A program made the translations under genes and the position numbers. Below the pieces are notes generated by a model. That model did not search any database. It had not been told where the DNA came from and was given only the letters and a program-made list of their open reading frames with translations. Of a stretch of 64,000 nucleotides of DNA, positions 12,426-23,600 are shown piece by piece. How positions within the stretch are numbered: position 1 is the stretch's first letter; each line of letters begins with the position of its first letter. Origin of the DNA: Pogona vitticeps (Eukaryota; Chordata; Lepidosauria; Squamata; Agamidae); the NCBI RefSeq assembly GCF_051106095.1, contig NC_135783.1, forward strand, positions 210,510,472 to 210,574,471, written 5' to 3'.

Positions 12426-13664
12426 GGAAATTTCTGGTGTCATATATTCTTAAGCACGTGTGTGCAACTTAATAGATTTTGCAATACTATAAAAGATGCT
12501 TGTGATTTCATTTCATTTCATTTAGCTTCGAAATGTCTAATGGGGGGGTGTTATATCCAATAAATAAGACAACATTCACATCCTGTTTCTTCAGAACACT
12601 ATTATTAAACTTTGTTGGGTTTTTAAAACAGAGAATAAAAGAAATTAATGGTGTAACATTTTATCACAATCAGGACTTGGACCCACAAAAAAAGTTATCC
12701 CATGGGCTTTTGAGTACGTATCCAAATTGACTCCACGTTCACTCAGTCCATCTAACCATCCTGGTTTGTTTGTACATACAGTACATTTGCATCCAGGACC
12801 TTGCTCAGGAGTATAGGAATTTGGTGTATATTGCATATCATCAGAAAAGCATTATTTGAAGAGGCATGTTAAAAACTAAATCATATACTATATATTGCAG
12901 TGGCTGCCCATAGGTTGAAAGCCAACATATGTACTGTAATCTTTTTAACCAGCTTCCACGAATCCAGACAGTAAAGAGGCTCTAAATCAGTTCCTAGCAA
13001 GGCTATACATTGACTTCAAACACTGTTTACCAGGTCTTCTTGACATCTCTAATTCGGAGACGGTTTAATTCTTCCCTTTCACATAGAGACACACACAAAC
13101 AAACAAACAAACAAAAAAACTAAAAGTGTGAATGATCTGTCCTTTTTTTGTTTGTTTGTTCCTTCGCAGATGCAGAGGCTTGCTTCTATTAGCTATTTTG
13201 CTATCGCACAGCAACACGTTTCAGTTACTACTGATACCCTTTAACCTGGATAACCCGAAGTTGCTTTTTGTGGATTAGTGCCGATTGCAAGAATGCAGCC
13301 GAGAGTGACTGGCCGCAAGTAGTTCCCCAAAAATAATTAAAGGAAAAGAGATCTTGTGTTTCTGAGGAGAAGGATATCAACAACAGCTTTAAAACCCTAC
13401 TGCTGAAGAACGAGTCAGGGCAAAGTAATCCTTCTAAAGCACTCAAGCGTTGCCCTTAGTTGTGGACGTTAAGCGGTGGAAAGAAGTGGAAGACTTTTGT
13501 TCGTTCGTTTGTTTGGCAACCTTCCTGTGGCTTCGAACCAGGGCGCGACAGGCCAGTGTGTGTGGCTCCCTCGCCTGCAGGATTCCTGGCCGGTTGCATT
13601 TGTTTCCTCCCCATCTTTTCGCGCCGCTATAATCTGCAGGAGAAACACGCCCATGTTATCCCAC

Positions 13665-13790
13665 AGCAGGGAACCCTCTGGCCCTCCAGGGGTTCGTTCC
13701 GCAACTCCCATCAGCCCTAGGATGGTGGCTCATGGGAGCTGCAGTCCAAGAACATCTGGAGAGCTACAAGTTGCCCGCCCCCGCCCCCCC
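13665..13790. mobile_element. MITE remnant beside the CD302 CpG island
   Basis: The segments CTGGCCCTCCAGGGG, GCAACTCCCATCAGCC and GGAGCTGCAGTCCAAGAAC form imperfect inverted halves of a repeat common in lizard genomes. It directly abuts the GC-rich CD302 promoter region. Confidence 0.5.
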
Positions 13791-14600
13791 AGGGCCCCGA
13801 AGAAAATCCGCTTACTAAAGAAAGGCGGGCTGCGCGGGACGGATTTCCAGCGCCCTCGTCCCATATCCCTCGTCCCTTTGCCGCCAAGGAAGAGGGGAGT
13901 CCCGCTACCCCGCACCCAAGCCGCGCCCCCCCCGCAGACGCTTCCCCGGCCCGCTGGGCTTCTCCTCCTCCTCCTCTCGCCTTCCGCGCCCGGGCAGTGG
14001 CCCAACCTCGCCCACCTCCCCGCTGGCCGGGCGTGGGTGGCGTCTGGGCGGCGCGACCGGAGCGCGGCCGAGCTCCGTCGCTGGGGCCATCCATGGCATG
14101 GGCGCCCCCTCGCCCGCCGCCTGTTCCTGCCTGTGGAGCGGCCTCCTCCTGGGGACCCTCTTGCCTTCCTCGCGAGGAAGCGAAGAAGGTAAGGCGTCGC
14201 TCCTGCCGCCGGCGGGGCGACGGAGCGGGCGAGAGGCGCCCGAGGGGGGGGAATGCCTTCGGCCTGGCCGGCGACTCGGGCGGCGGGGCACGGAACACCC
14301 CTGGAAAGTGCACGTTCCCACGACTCCCGCCGCCAAGCGGGTCTACCAGCCCGTCTTCCTCTGAGGCGAATTCCCGCCTCCAGCCATGCCGCCCCAGGGA
14401 GACGGGTTCACGAAGCGAGTGGGTCGGGAGACTTGCCAAAGCGGGGAGTCCGAGCCTGCTCTCCGTCCTGTGGGACTCGCCCGCTGAGCTTGGCGTCGGG
14501 GGGGGGGAGCGCGAACCCCTCCGTCTACCTCCCCGCAAAGATGAGAGGGGCAGGAGGTCCCCCGCGGGCGAAGCAGGTCCCGAGGATGATTTCGACAAGG
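13780..14600 (+). promoter_or_regulatory. CD302: CpG-island promoter of CD302
   Basis: A strongly GC- and CpG-rich block surrounds CD302 exon 1 and stands out from AT-rich flanks. No TATA box is evident close to the start, which fits dispersed CpG-island initiation. The long open frames here on both strands are a by-product of the base composition. The exact transcription start cannot be placed. Confidence 0.7.
14098..14188 (+). CDS. CD302: CD302 exon 1 (start and signal peptide)
   Basis: Encodes 30 residues beginning MGAPSPAACSC with the hydrophobic core SGLLLGTLLP, then one base of a split codon before the donor GTAAGG. The start ATG has G at -3 and +4. An ATG five bases upstream is in another frame, so it was not chosen. 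Confidence 0.88.
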
Positions 14601-17600
14601 CCTCCCCACAAGTCAAGAGCACTCTTTTCTTAACTACCCGTCTGGCAGCGGGTTTGCCCAATGGAGAACCATAACTTCCACGTAGGTTTGTGTTGGTCTC
14701 CGTCACTAATTAAACAATAAAGTACAGCGTATTGCAAAGAAGTTATACAAGAAGAGACACCACTGAAGGCAGGGCACTGTGATTTGTTTCTTCCTGGGTA
14801 AATTTGGCAATAGGACCTCTACTAGGGTGAACTGGAACAGTTGTCCCAGTTGCCCAATGTATGAGTTCCTCCCTTTGTGGAATAAGGCTCACTATATTAT
14901 ATTATATTATATTATATTATATTATATTATATTATATTATATTATATTATATTATATTATATACTAGCCTTAACGTAACCCAACATGAACAGGGAAACCT
15001 GTACTTTGAGGCAGTATCATTTATTTTAGAATGTTTGTTTTCTGTACCTTTTTATAAAACCTATTCAGGTCAGATTCCCACCAGTTCTCATCCATATTGT
15101 TTATAGGCAAAATGGATAATGGGTGTGGGAATATATCTGATATATCTGTCTAGAGAGCTGAATAAAGACAAGGTTTAAAAGGACAAGTTAATATTTACTA
15201 AAATATATGGCCTCACATTTTTCACCCTTCATCATCACAGGCATCAATTCAAATCAGATGACCAGCAAATTAATTTCCTGTTTTGTCTGTAAGAAAATGA
15301 GAGAGTTGCCTTATATTGGGAAGTTGTTTTGTTTGAAGTGCCTTTGGCTGGGCTATGGCTATTGTGAAACATAATGCGAAGCAAACAAAGCCTCCAGACA
15401 CAGAACCTAAAAAGAAATTTTTGATTGGGTTGGGGGACCTATTTTGTGAAACTTATTCAGATTAATTTCATGCATGTCTATAATTCAGTGTAGAACTTGG
15501 GACAGGGGAAGTATGTGTTCAGTCCAAAACTTAAGCTCATCTATAGTACACATATTTGCTTATCTTCAGGATCAGGGGCAGATAATTAAATGAAATGGTT
15601 GTTGTGGGTTTTTCGGGCTCTTTGGCCGTGTTCTAAAGGTTGTTCTTCCTAACGTTTCGCCAGTTTCTGTGGCCGGCATCTTCAGAGGACAGCACTCTGT
15701 GCTCTGGTGTAGTTGGCTTGGGAGTGCAGTATTTATGGCTGTGAGATGGGCTTTTGTCTGTAAATGGGTGATTAGTGTATCTTGTTGTGGGTGTATTGTT
15801 GTGATGAGGAGAGATTATCTGTCACTGTGACTGATGGATGTCATTAGCCGATCTTTTGTGTGCAGTGATCCCCGGTCCTTGTGGCTGGGTAGAGTTTGTT
15901 GACCTTTTGCACTCTGCATTTTTGAGACCTGGGAGCCAAGTTTTGTTGAGTTTCAAACTTTCCTCTTTTTTGTTGAAGTTCTGCTGGTTCTTGTGGATTT
16001 CAGTGGCTTCCCTGTGCAGTCTGACGTAATGATTGCTGGTGTTGTCCAGTATTTCAGTATTTTGAAATAGAATTTCATGTCCAATTTGTTTTAGGGCATG
16101 TTCAGCTACTGCAGATTTTTCTGGTTGTTTTAGTCTGCAGTGTCTCTCATGTTCTTTGATTCAGGTGTGGATGCTTCATTTTGTGGTTCCAATATATACC
16201 TGGCCACAACTGCAAGGTATCCGGTATACTCCTGCAGTGGTGAGGGGGTCCCTTCTGTCCTTTGCTGTGACTGTAACATTTGTTGTATTTTTGTGGTGGG
16301 CTTGAATATTGTTTGTAGGTTGTGTTTTTTTCAAAAGTTTCCCCATGCGGTCCGTGACCCCTTTGATGTATGGCAGAAATACTCTATTTGTGGGTGGCTG
16401 TTTTTCCTCTTCAATTTGGTATTGTTTTCTTGGTTTGATGGCTCTTGTGATTTCATTTTTGGAGTAGCCATTTGCCTGTAGGGCCCAATTCAGATGGTTG
16501 AGTTCAGTGCTGAGAAACTGAGCTTCACAGTTCCGATTGATTATGCCTCTTTTTTGCTGCGGGTGGTGGTTGGAGTTTTTTGTAGGTACCAGTCTGTGTG
16601 GGTGGGTTTTCTGTAGACGTGTCCCAGTTGGAGGTCAGTTTTGCGTAGGACCATGACATCTAAGAACAGGAGTTAGCCCTCTATTTCTTTTTCCATGGTG
16701 AATTGTATATTTGGGTGGATGCTGTTGAGATGGTTGAGAAATTCTTCCAATTTTTCTTCACTGTGGCTCCAAATTGCAAAGGTGTCATCCACATATCGGA
16801 ACCAGACTGTGGGTGCGAGGGGTGCCAAAGCCAGGGCAAGCGCCTGGGACAGCCACATGCTGCAGTGGGCCCTTATTTACCAGCACTGTTAACAGAAATC
16901 AGTAGCAAAGTAGCACTTGATTGTTTTCTTCCTCTGTGTAGTATGCCCATCTTCCGTGTGGATTTCGTTTGGAACGAGTTGCTACGCTTTACTTCAGGGA
17001 CCGCTGGAGACCCAAAGTATTGATGATGCCAGGGAATACTGCAAAGGCAACGGTAATCCAGTTTCTCTCTCCACCCCGTGAGCCCGCCCCTGTTCAGTTC
17101 CCTCATGCGCTCATTTATGCCGTAAGCTATGATGTCATGTATGAAGTGGACAGAGAGTTTAACATCTTGTTTGCATTTCTAATAAGGGTAATTATGTAGC
17201 ATAAAGCATATGATTAAGCCTCTGTCAGAGGCTTCAATAGAGGATGCGTTCTATTTGGCCAATTCTATGTACCTTTGTTGCTGTTGTTTTTAAAGCAACG
17301 GATTTTACATTGTCACCACAGACAATGGTAATTGATGAAGGACACTGCTGTCCAGCAGCAATAGGAAGTCCATGTGTTGTCCTGTGCAATTGTTTATTTA
17401 TTTAAATTTATTGCCCACATTTTTCCTCTGCAGAACCTCAGGTTTTCTCAACATTTTTTTAAAGATACAATTTTAAAACACAGTAAATGACAAAATAAAT
17501 GACTTAAAACAGCACAGAAGCAATGCAGTATAATAACCCTTTTAAAACACAACATTCACCCACTATTAAAAGGCCCTTTTAATCAGTACGTAAAGCCCCG

Positions 17601-20600
17601 TTTAAACAAAGAAGTATTTGCCTGTGTGCAAATGGACCACAGGGAGGAGACCAACCTAGCCTCCTTTACAAGCCAGTCCCTTGGCTTGGGAACAGCCACT
17701 ACAGGCCCTCTCTCTCATATCCTCACCAGATGTACCTGTGAGAGTGGTGGGACAGAAGGAAGGGCTTCCCACAGTCCTAAAATTAAGGCAAGTTCATATT
17801 TCATTGTTAACCCATCATTTTTTGAAGGCTTTAGTTTCAGGAATCCTTTCCACAAGGAATTGTCTGCCACAGGACGCCCACCACCACCACACGTTGCAGA
17901 AGATGGTGGCATGTTTTTGGGAGCACTTCCTGAACTAGGGAGATTAGTCTAGGATGCTGGGCCAACACTTTCTGCTTTGCCAACTTCTTGAGGCAGTGTG
18001 GCTCCCCGTCATGCCTCTGGCAGTGCAGATTGCAGAGGAAGATGGTAGTAAGCAGAGAAATACGATTTTGATGGACTTACCCTTTGTTGTTAATTTTTTT
18101 TTTCTTTTATCAGGCACCCCCTAAGAACCTTCTAAGGCTTCCGCAAAATATCCATAGATTGAAAACCCCTGACCTAGCCTAGTTCTGTTCTCCAAATGTT
18201 CTGTGACCCTTTATTATTCTTCAGAACATTTCTAAATCCATTTCATTTGCTCAGCTTTCAACATCTCTACAGATATTTTCTTATCCCTATGTGATATATT
18301 TCCAAGAAAATTAGTTAAAGATTAGGTGTAAAAGATTAGTGTCTTCCGTCGTCTGTTATAGTCATTATTGTACAATTTTTACTGAAGCGTGTAGGATTGA
18401 ACTGTGCAAACAATAGATCTGCAGAAACAAAATTTGATGTGGCAGATTTGAACATAGGAAGCAAAGGGCATATGATGAATTCTGTTTGCATTTGGTCTTT
18501 CTTAACCTAAGGTTGTCAAGGTATTGGGGTTTGACTTCTACTTTGTTTTTTCTTCCCCCTCTCCAACTGCAGCTTCTGGAGCTGATATTATTAGCATAAA
18601 TAACAGAGAGGAGAATGACTTTATCCAAAAGATTTTCTATAACCATTGGCGTGGTCCTGAATATATATCATTGGGCATGTTTTTTGACACAGATGGTAAG
18701 TGACTGTAAACCTGTCGGAGGCTGGTCTGCCTTTGTACTATTATTTTGTTGGGTGCTTACCTTCAGCGACTCTTCAAATTTTTCACAGAAAGATTCTTCC
18801 CTTTTATCTATTTTAAACTTATGTAGCAACAAGCAGAAGTCAGCCCTTTTTGTGGGCTGAAAAGCTGAACTGGGTGGAGCTACAGAGAATAACCTTTGGG
18901 AAGTGCTAAGCCTACAAAATCTTCACAACCTTACATGCAGAGCACCAAGTAAATTCAAGGGACGAAGTACAGCCTTGTGCTGATTGTGCCCAGAAGTAAA
19001 ATGGTTTGACAGTCTATTGTGGCGAAGAATCTGTGTTTCTTATCCTGGCCCAAGTAGGAGGACACAACTTACCACGTAGTGGAGGGCGAGGCCCCTCCTT
19101 TGTTGGACCACAGGGCCACTTGTGAAAAATTGGCCAAGATGCAAGTCACTGTAATAAAACATCATCCAGGATTGTTATTCCTTGAAGGATAATAAGGCAG
19201 TTGATGAAGCAGTTTCCAGTCCCTTAAAATCTGCAGCATAGTGTACATCCAAGTATGCTCATTTAGGCATCAACTTAATTCAGTCAGGTTTGTTACCAAG
19301 TAATATCAGGCAAAAGAGAGAGAGAGAGAAACGTTGTGGTACCTTAAAGACTAATTGCTGTATTTTAATGTGAGGTTTCATGAATCAAGTCCTCTTCCTC
19401 AGACATAAGAGTGGAACTACATGACTGTCATATTTATAAATGGCCTCAGGATCAGGTGAGGATACAGATAATGGACAAAGTGACAATGGCTCGTTAGTAA
19501 AGGAAGAAGCTATCAAGTTGTGAATAATTTCAGTTACCAGGCTACAATTATCAATAACAGCATTGTGGACACAAGTGGCAAGCAGTGGGAATCAGTGTAG
19601 GATTTCACACATGGAAATGTAGGATTTCACATGTGGAAATGACTTGTTACGTATCGTCAAGTCAGAACTTATGGCAACCCTAAGAGGGCTTTAAAGGTAA
19701 GTGAGATATTTGAGGTTTTGCCAGTTCTACACTTGCAGTGAGTTTCCATGGCTGAGTGGGGATTTGAACCCAGGCCTCCTGAGTCCCAGTCTGTCGCTTT
19801 ACCCAATACAGCACAGTCAGTATTTATGGTAATAACTTAGGAACCTTAACTGCTATTCAGTCTTTTTCAATGCGTCTCTAGCATCCATATATACCTTAGC
19901 ATAGCTGTTTCTGTTACCATGTATGTGTGTTTAGAAATGAACTGTTTCTCATTAAAGTGGCACAGGATTCTTTCTAGCTTTGTCTTGGCTTCCTAAAATT
20001 TAGTATCCATAGTAAGAACATAGTAAGATTTTGTCTTACAGGTGAAAAAAATAAAAGGGTAAAAAATGTGGTGGCACCTTGAAAACTGACTTTTATATAT
20101 TTTTTAATGTGAGCTTTCATGGACAAGTCCACTCCATCAGACATAAGATCTCTTATGTGGACCGGTCCATGAAAGCTTTAAGGTGCCACCATGTTTTTAT
20201 CTTTTTTTACTTTTATTTTGTTTTCATCTGTAATGCTTGCACAGACTAACACAGCTGCCCCTTCTACAACTGCAACTGGTTTTGCCTTGTACATCTTGAA
20301 ACCATAGCTCTTCAATGTTGCTCTATTGCAGATGATGTTTTCAAATGGTACGATGAATCTGAAGTGAATTTTACAAACTGGGAGAAGGAGGATAGCAATG
20401 AGGAACCCCTGAACACCTGTGCCACTATGCACACTATCTCAGGTGGATGGAAGAAAACAAGCTGTGAGCATCTCCCCCTGAATGAGATCCTGTGTGAAAC
20501 TGCCAGTATGTAATCTTCACGTTAAGACTTTCTTAATACAGTGGGGTCTTGACTTAAGAACGGCTTGAGTTAAGAACATTTTGACTTAAGAACCGCTCTC

Positions 20601-23600
20601 ATAGGAAAATATTGACTTGACTTAAGTACTTAGATTTGAGTTAAGAACTGAAAAAAAACCACGTGGGAGGCAGGGGAAGTGCAAAATGTGAACTTTCAGT
20701 TAACTGTTGGCCAGTGAAAGGGTGCCTGTCTGCTTCCTCACTCCTCCCAGCGTTTAGAGAGTGGATTGGGAGATTCGGACTGCCTGGTACTGCCTGGACT
20801 GTATTTTCCCTGCTTTCCCTGAACCTTTCTTGACCTAAGAAAAAAAGAAACAAAATATCCCCCCTCTAGTGGTCGAAGGCGGAATAGCAGCTTCCCATTA
20901 GTTTCTATGGACAGAAAAGAGCAGATACGGATCAAATGGTTTTCAATGCATTCCTATGGGAAATGCAGATTTGACCTGAGAACTTTTTGACTTGAGAACC
21001 GCCTTCCAATACGGATTAAGTTCTCAAGTCAAGACCCCACTGTACATTGTAAACTATTTCTATAGGATGCTAGGATGGATAAATTTCAGAGATAGCTGAA
21101 AGGTTTAAGGTCATGCAGGCAGTTTCTGCTGCTCAAGATGTGACGGATTGGATCCAGCAAACATCTCAGATGGATAGAAACATTCTTTCCTTCACAAATA
21201 TGCTTTTGAAGCTGTAGTTCTTTTTCCTTTTAGCTGGATTGAGGAGGAGGAGGTCTTCCTTGGCCACCCCTCTCTCAGTCTTCTTTGTCCCCTGAAAATC
21301 TGCTCATCACGAGATGGGGAGGGTGCATGGAGAGAGGAAATCAGCAAACATTACTTCCCCTTTCTGCTTTCTGTCATTTTAACGTGTTTTTGGTTTTGGT
21401 GAAGAGGATGTTCCTGCCAACAGAATAAAAATGTTTAGGTAATCAATAAAATTGCCTGCATATTAGAAGATAATTTGGGGAAGTATTCTTATGAATATTC
21501 TTAAACAGAATAGCTGAAATCCAGTAGTAAGTCATAACTAGAATAGGCCCATCAAATCAGTTGAGATTTGGTGAGTCAGACCTTCTGTAAGTTCCACTGA
21601 TTCAGTGGGCCTACTCTAGTTGTGATTTACTGTGGGATTTAAGCCAGTATGTCAGTACTAGCAATGTTTCTAGGACAGTAGAAAGTAGATGAAAAACTTT
21701 TAGAATAGCAATGAGTTTTTTAAGTGCCCTGGTTTCAGTTCCAATGTGTGAGAGCCAAAGAATAATGTCTCATTTCTTAAGAGCCCTAAAAGTTTAACTA
21801 GGCCAATAGTTATTACATAATGGCCAAAATCCTGTTGCCTGGTGTAGTAAATCACACTAGAGCAGGCCCATTGAATCAATGGGGATTTAGTGAGTCATCT
21901 CCTCTCTAGGTTCCATTGATTCAAATAGGCCTGCTCAGACTGTGACTAATATGAAACTCCTTTGGAGGCCTCCTTCAGTCTTGAGAGACTATGGTAATGT
22001 GCTCTGAATAGAGGTCTTGGAACAGCGTCTAGTGTGGCTGAGAAAGCCAATTTGAGAGTGACAATCCCTTCCACACTGAAGACAAATACAGTCTGTCCCC
22101 TGTCTAGCTCCCCGATTTTGCTGCTTCCAGGACTGCCTCTGAATATGAAACAAAGTCTCAATTAAAGTACTTCCATTTGAATCAATGGAACCTACACGAG
22201 CTGACTCACTAAATCCCCATTCATTCAGTCAACCTATTTTAGTGAAATTTAGCATGCTAAGCAACAGGATTTGGGGTACTAAATTATTCTGCTCACATTC
22301 TAACATTTCTACAGGAACCTATTTTCAGAGGAGGGGAGAAATTCAGTGAGCTGGTCCAAGCCACCCCCATTGTCCCCAGCTCTAATAAAAAGAGATTCAG
22401 GAGCGGAACACCAGGCTGTCATTGCCACAACCATCCTGCCTCAACTATGTCTGGGTCAAGAGACTCCCAAATTTTATAAGACATTCTTGAAAGTCAAATG
22501 ACCCAACCACACTCATTGTTCCTTAAGCTTCAAGCTCCTTAAGTGTTGTTAAAGAATCAGGAAGGTGGCTGGGTTTAGATCAAGGCCTTAAAGAACAGAG
22601 AGTTCATACTGTATTTCCAAGGAGGCAAGTGCAAGAAGACAGAATGAGAAACATAACATCTGCTTAGTTAAGAGCAAGAAAGGAGAATGGTTGAAGTGCT
22701 ACTGTCTTGCTGGCAAAAGAAAAACTGGGGTACCAGGTACCATATATGTGCAGTAGAGGGGGGCACAGAGCAGTACAGTGAAAGCAGATATGATGTCTAT
22801 CTATAAAGTTGATACTGGAAACCCATTTGTCCAATATAATTTGTTGCCATTGCTCAGCATGCTCATCCAAGACTAATGGTGAATTGGGCTAGTGTGACCT
22901 AGATCCAGGTGTTCCTTCATAGAAACAGTATGGGATGAATGGACAGTGTTCATATCTGAACACTTTAACAGAATTACAGTAATTTCCATTTCTCAGGAGA
23001 TGCCTATGCAGAAGACACTCCCACAGATGAGTGTCTTTCAGTTTTCCCTTTGATGCTGCTGGCTGAGAGGTACAACTCTTCAAGCCATGGAACCTCTTTC
23101 TTTACTTTCTTGTGAGTTTAACAGGCTTGAAAACGTTGCTTTTTAAAACTAAATATTCTCTTTTGTCTTTTCTTTTACATGCGTGCCTGTAGTTCTGTAT
23201 GAAAAGGAGTATTTACTGGGTGAGTAACTTCTCATTTTCTACATGGTCTGCAGAACACAAGCTCTGATAAGACAGTATTTTCTCTTAAGAGTTTTTGTTC
23301 TTTAGATTTAAATTTTAAAAGATACCTGAAGGACATATACTTTCCACGGGCTGGATCCAGATTTGGTCAATTGGAGCAGATCCACTAAAATTAGCGGTAG
23401 TTGAGTGAGGCATGTCTTTAACTCTGACCAAATATGGATCCAAGTCCTCACTGTCAGTTTAGGAAAGCAGATGGATATAGTTAATGGTCTGCACGTGTAT
23501 GAAGAATTCTCTGCTTTTTGATCCACTCCATTGTTCTGGTACAAAGCAATAGTGAATCACACTTGGCATTTCTCATTACTGTTGGCCCTTTTGGTGAGCA

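Larger units (their letters stand above)
5666..13440. other. Intergenic region between LY75 and CD302
   Basis: No host exon was recognised in this 7.8 kb. It holds repeat fragments listed separately: a hAT MITE at 6595, an L2-like 3' end at 7600, a CR1 3' end at 10238, a hAT MITE at 10596, BovB at 11549, a SINE remnant at 11865 and a fold-back repeat at 12200. A pure T run lies at about 9172-9197. Between 7880 and 10230 I see only unassigned sequence. Confidence 0.5.

Noticed and set aside
14093-14095. Upstream ATG as CD302 start
   Set aside because: It is out of frame with the signal peptide and exon 2.
13476-14706. Long open frames on both strands, including 329 residues on the minus strand
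   Set aside because: They lie in the CD302 CpG island, where stop codons are rare because of base composition. The products are low-complexity Pro/Arg/Gly/Ser with no domain. Only the 30-residue CD302 signal-peptide exon is supported.
14779-15106. Tyr/Ile-rich open frames
   Set aside because: Produced by the (ATATT)n microsatellite.
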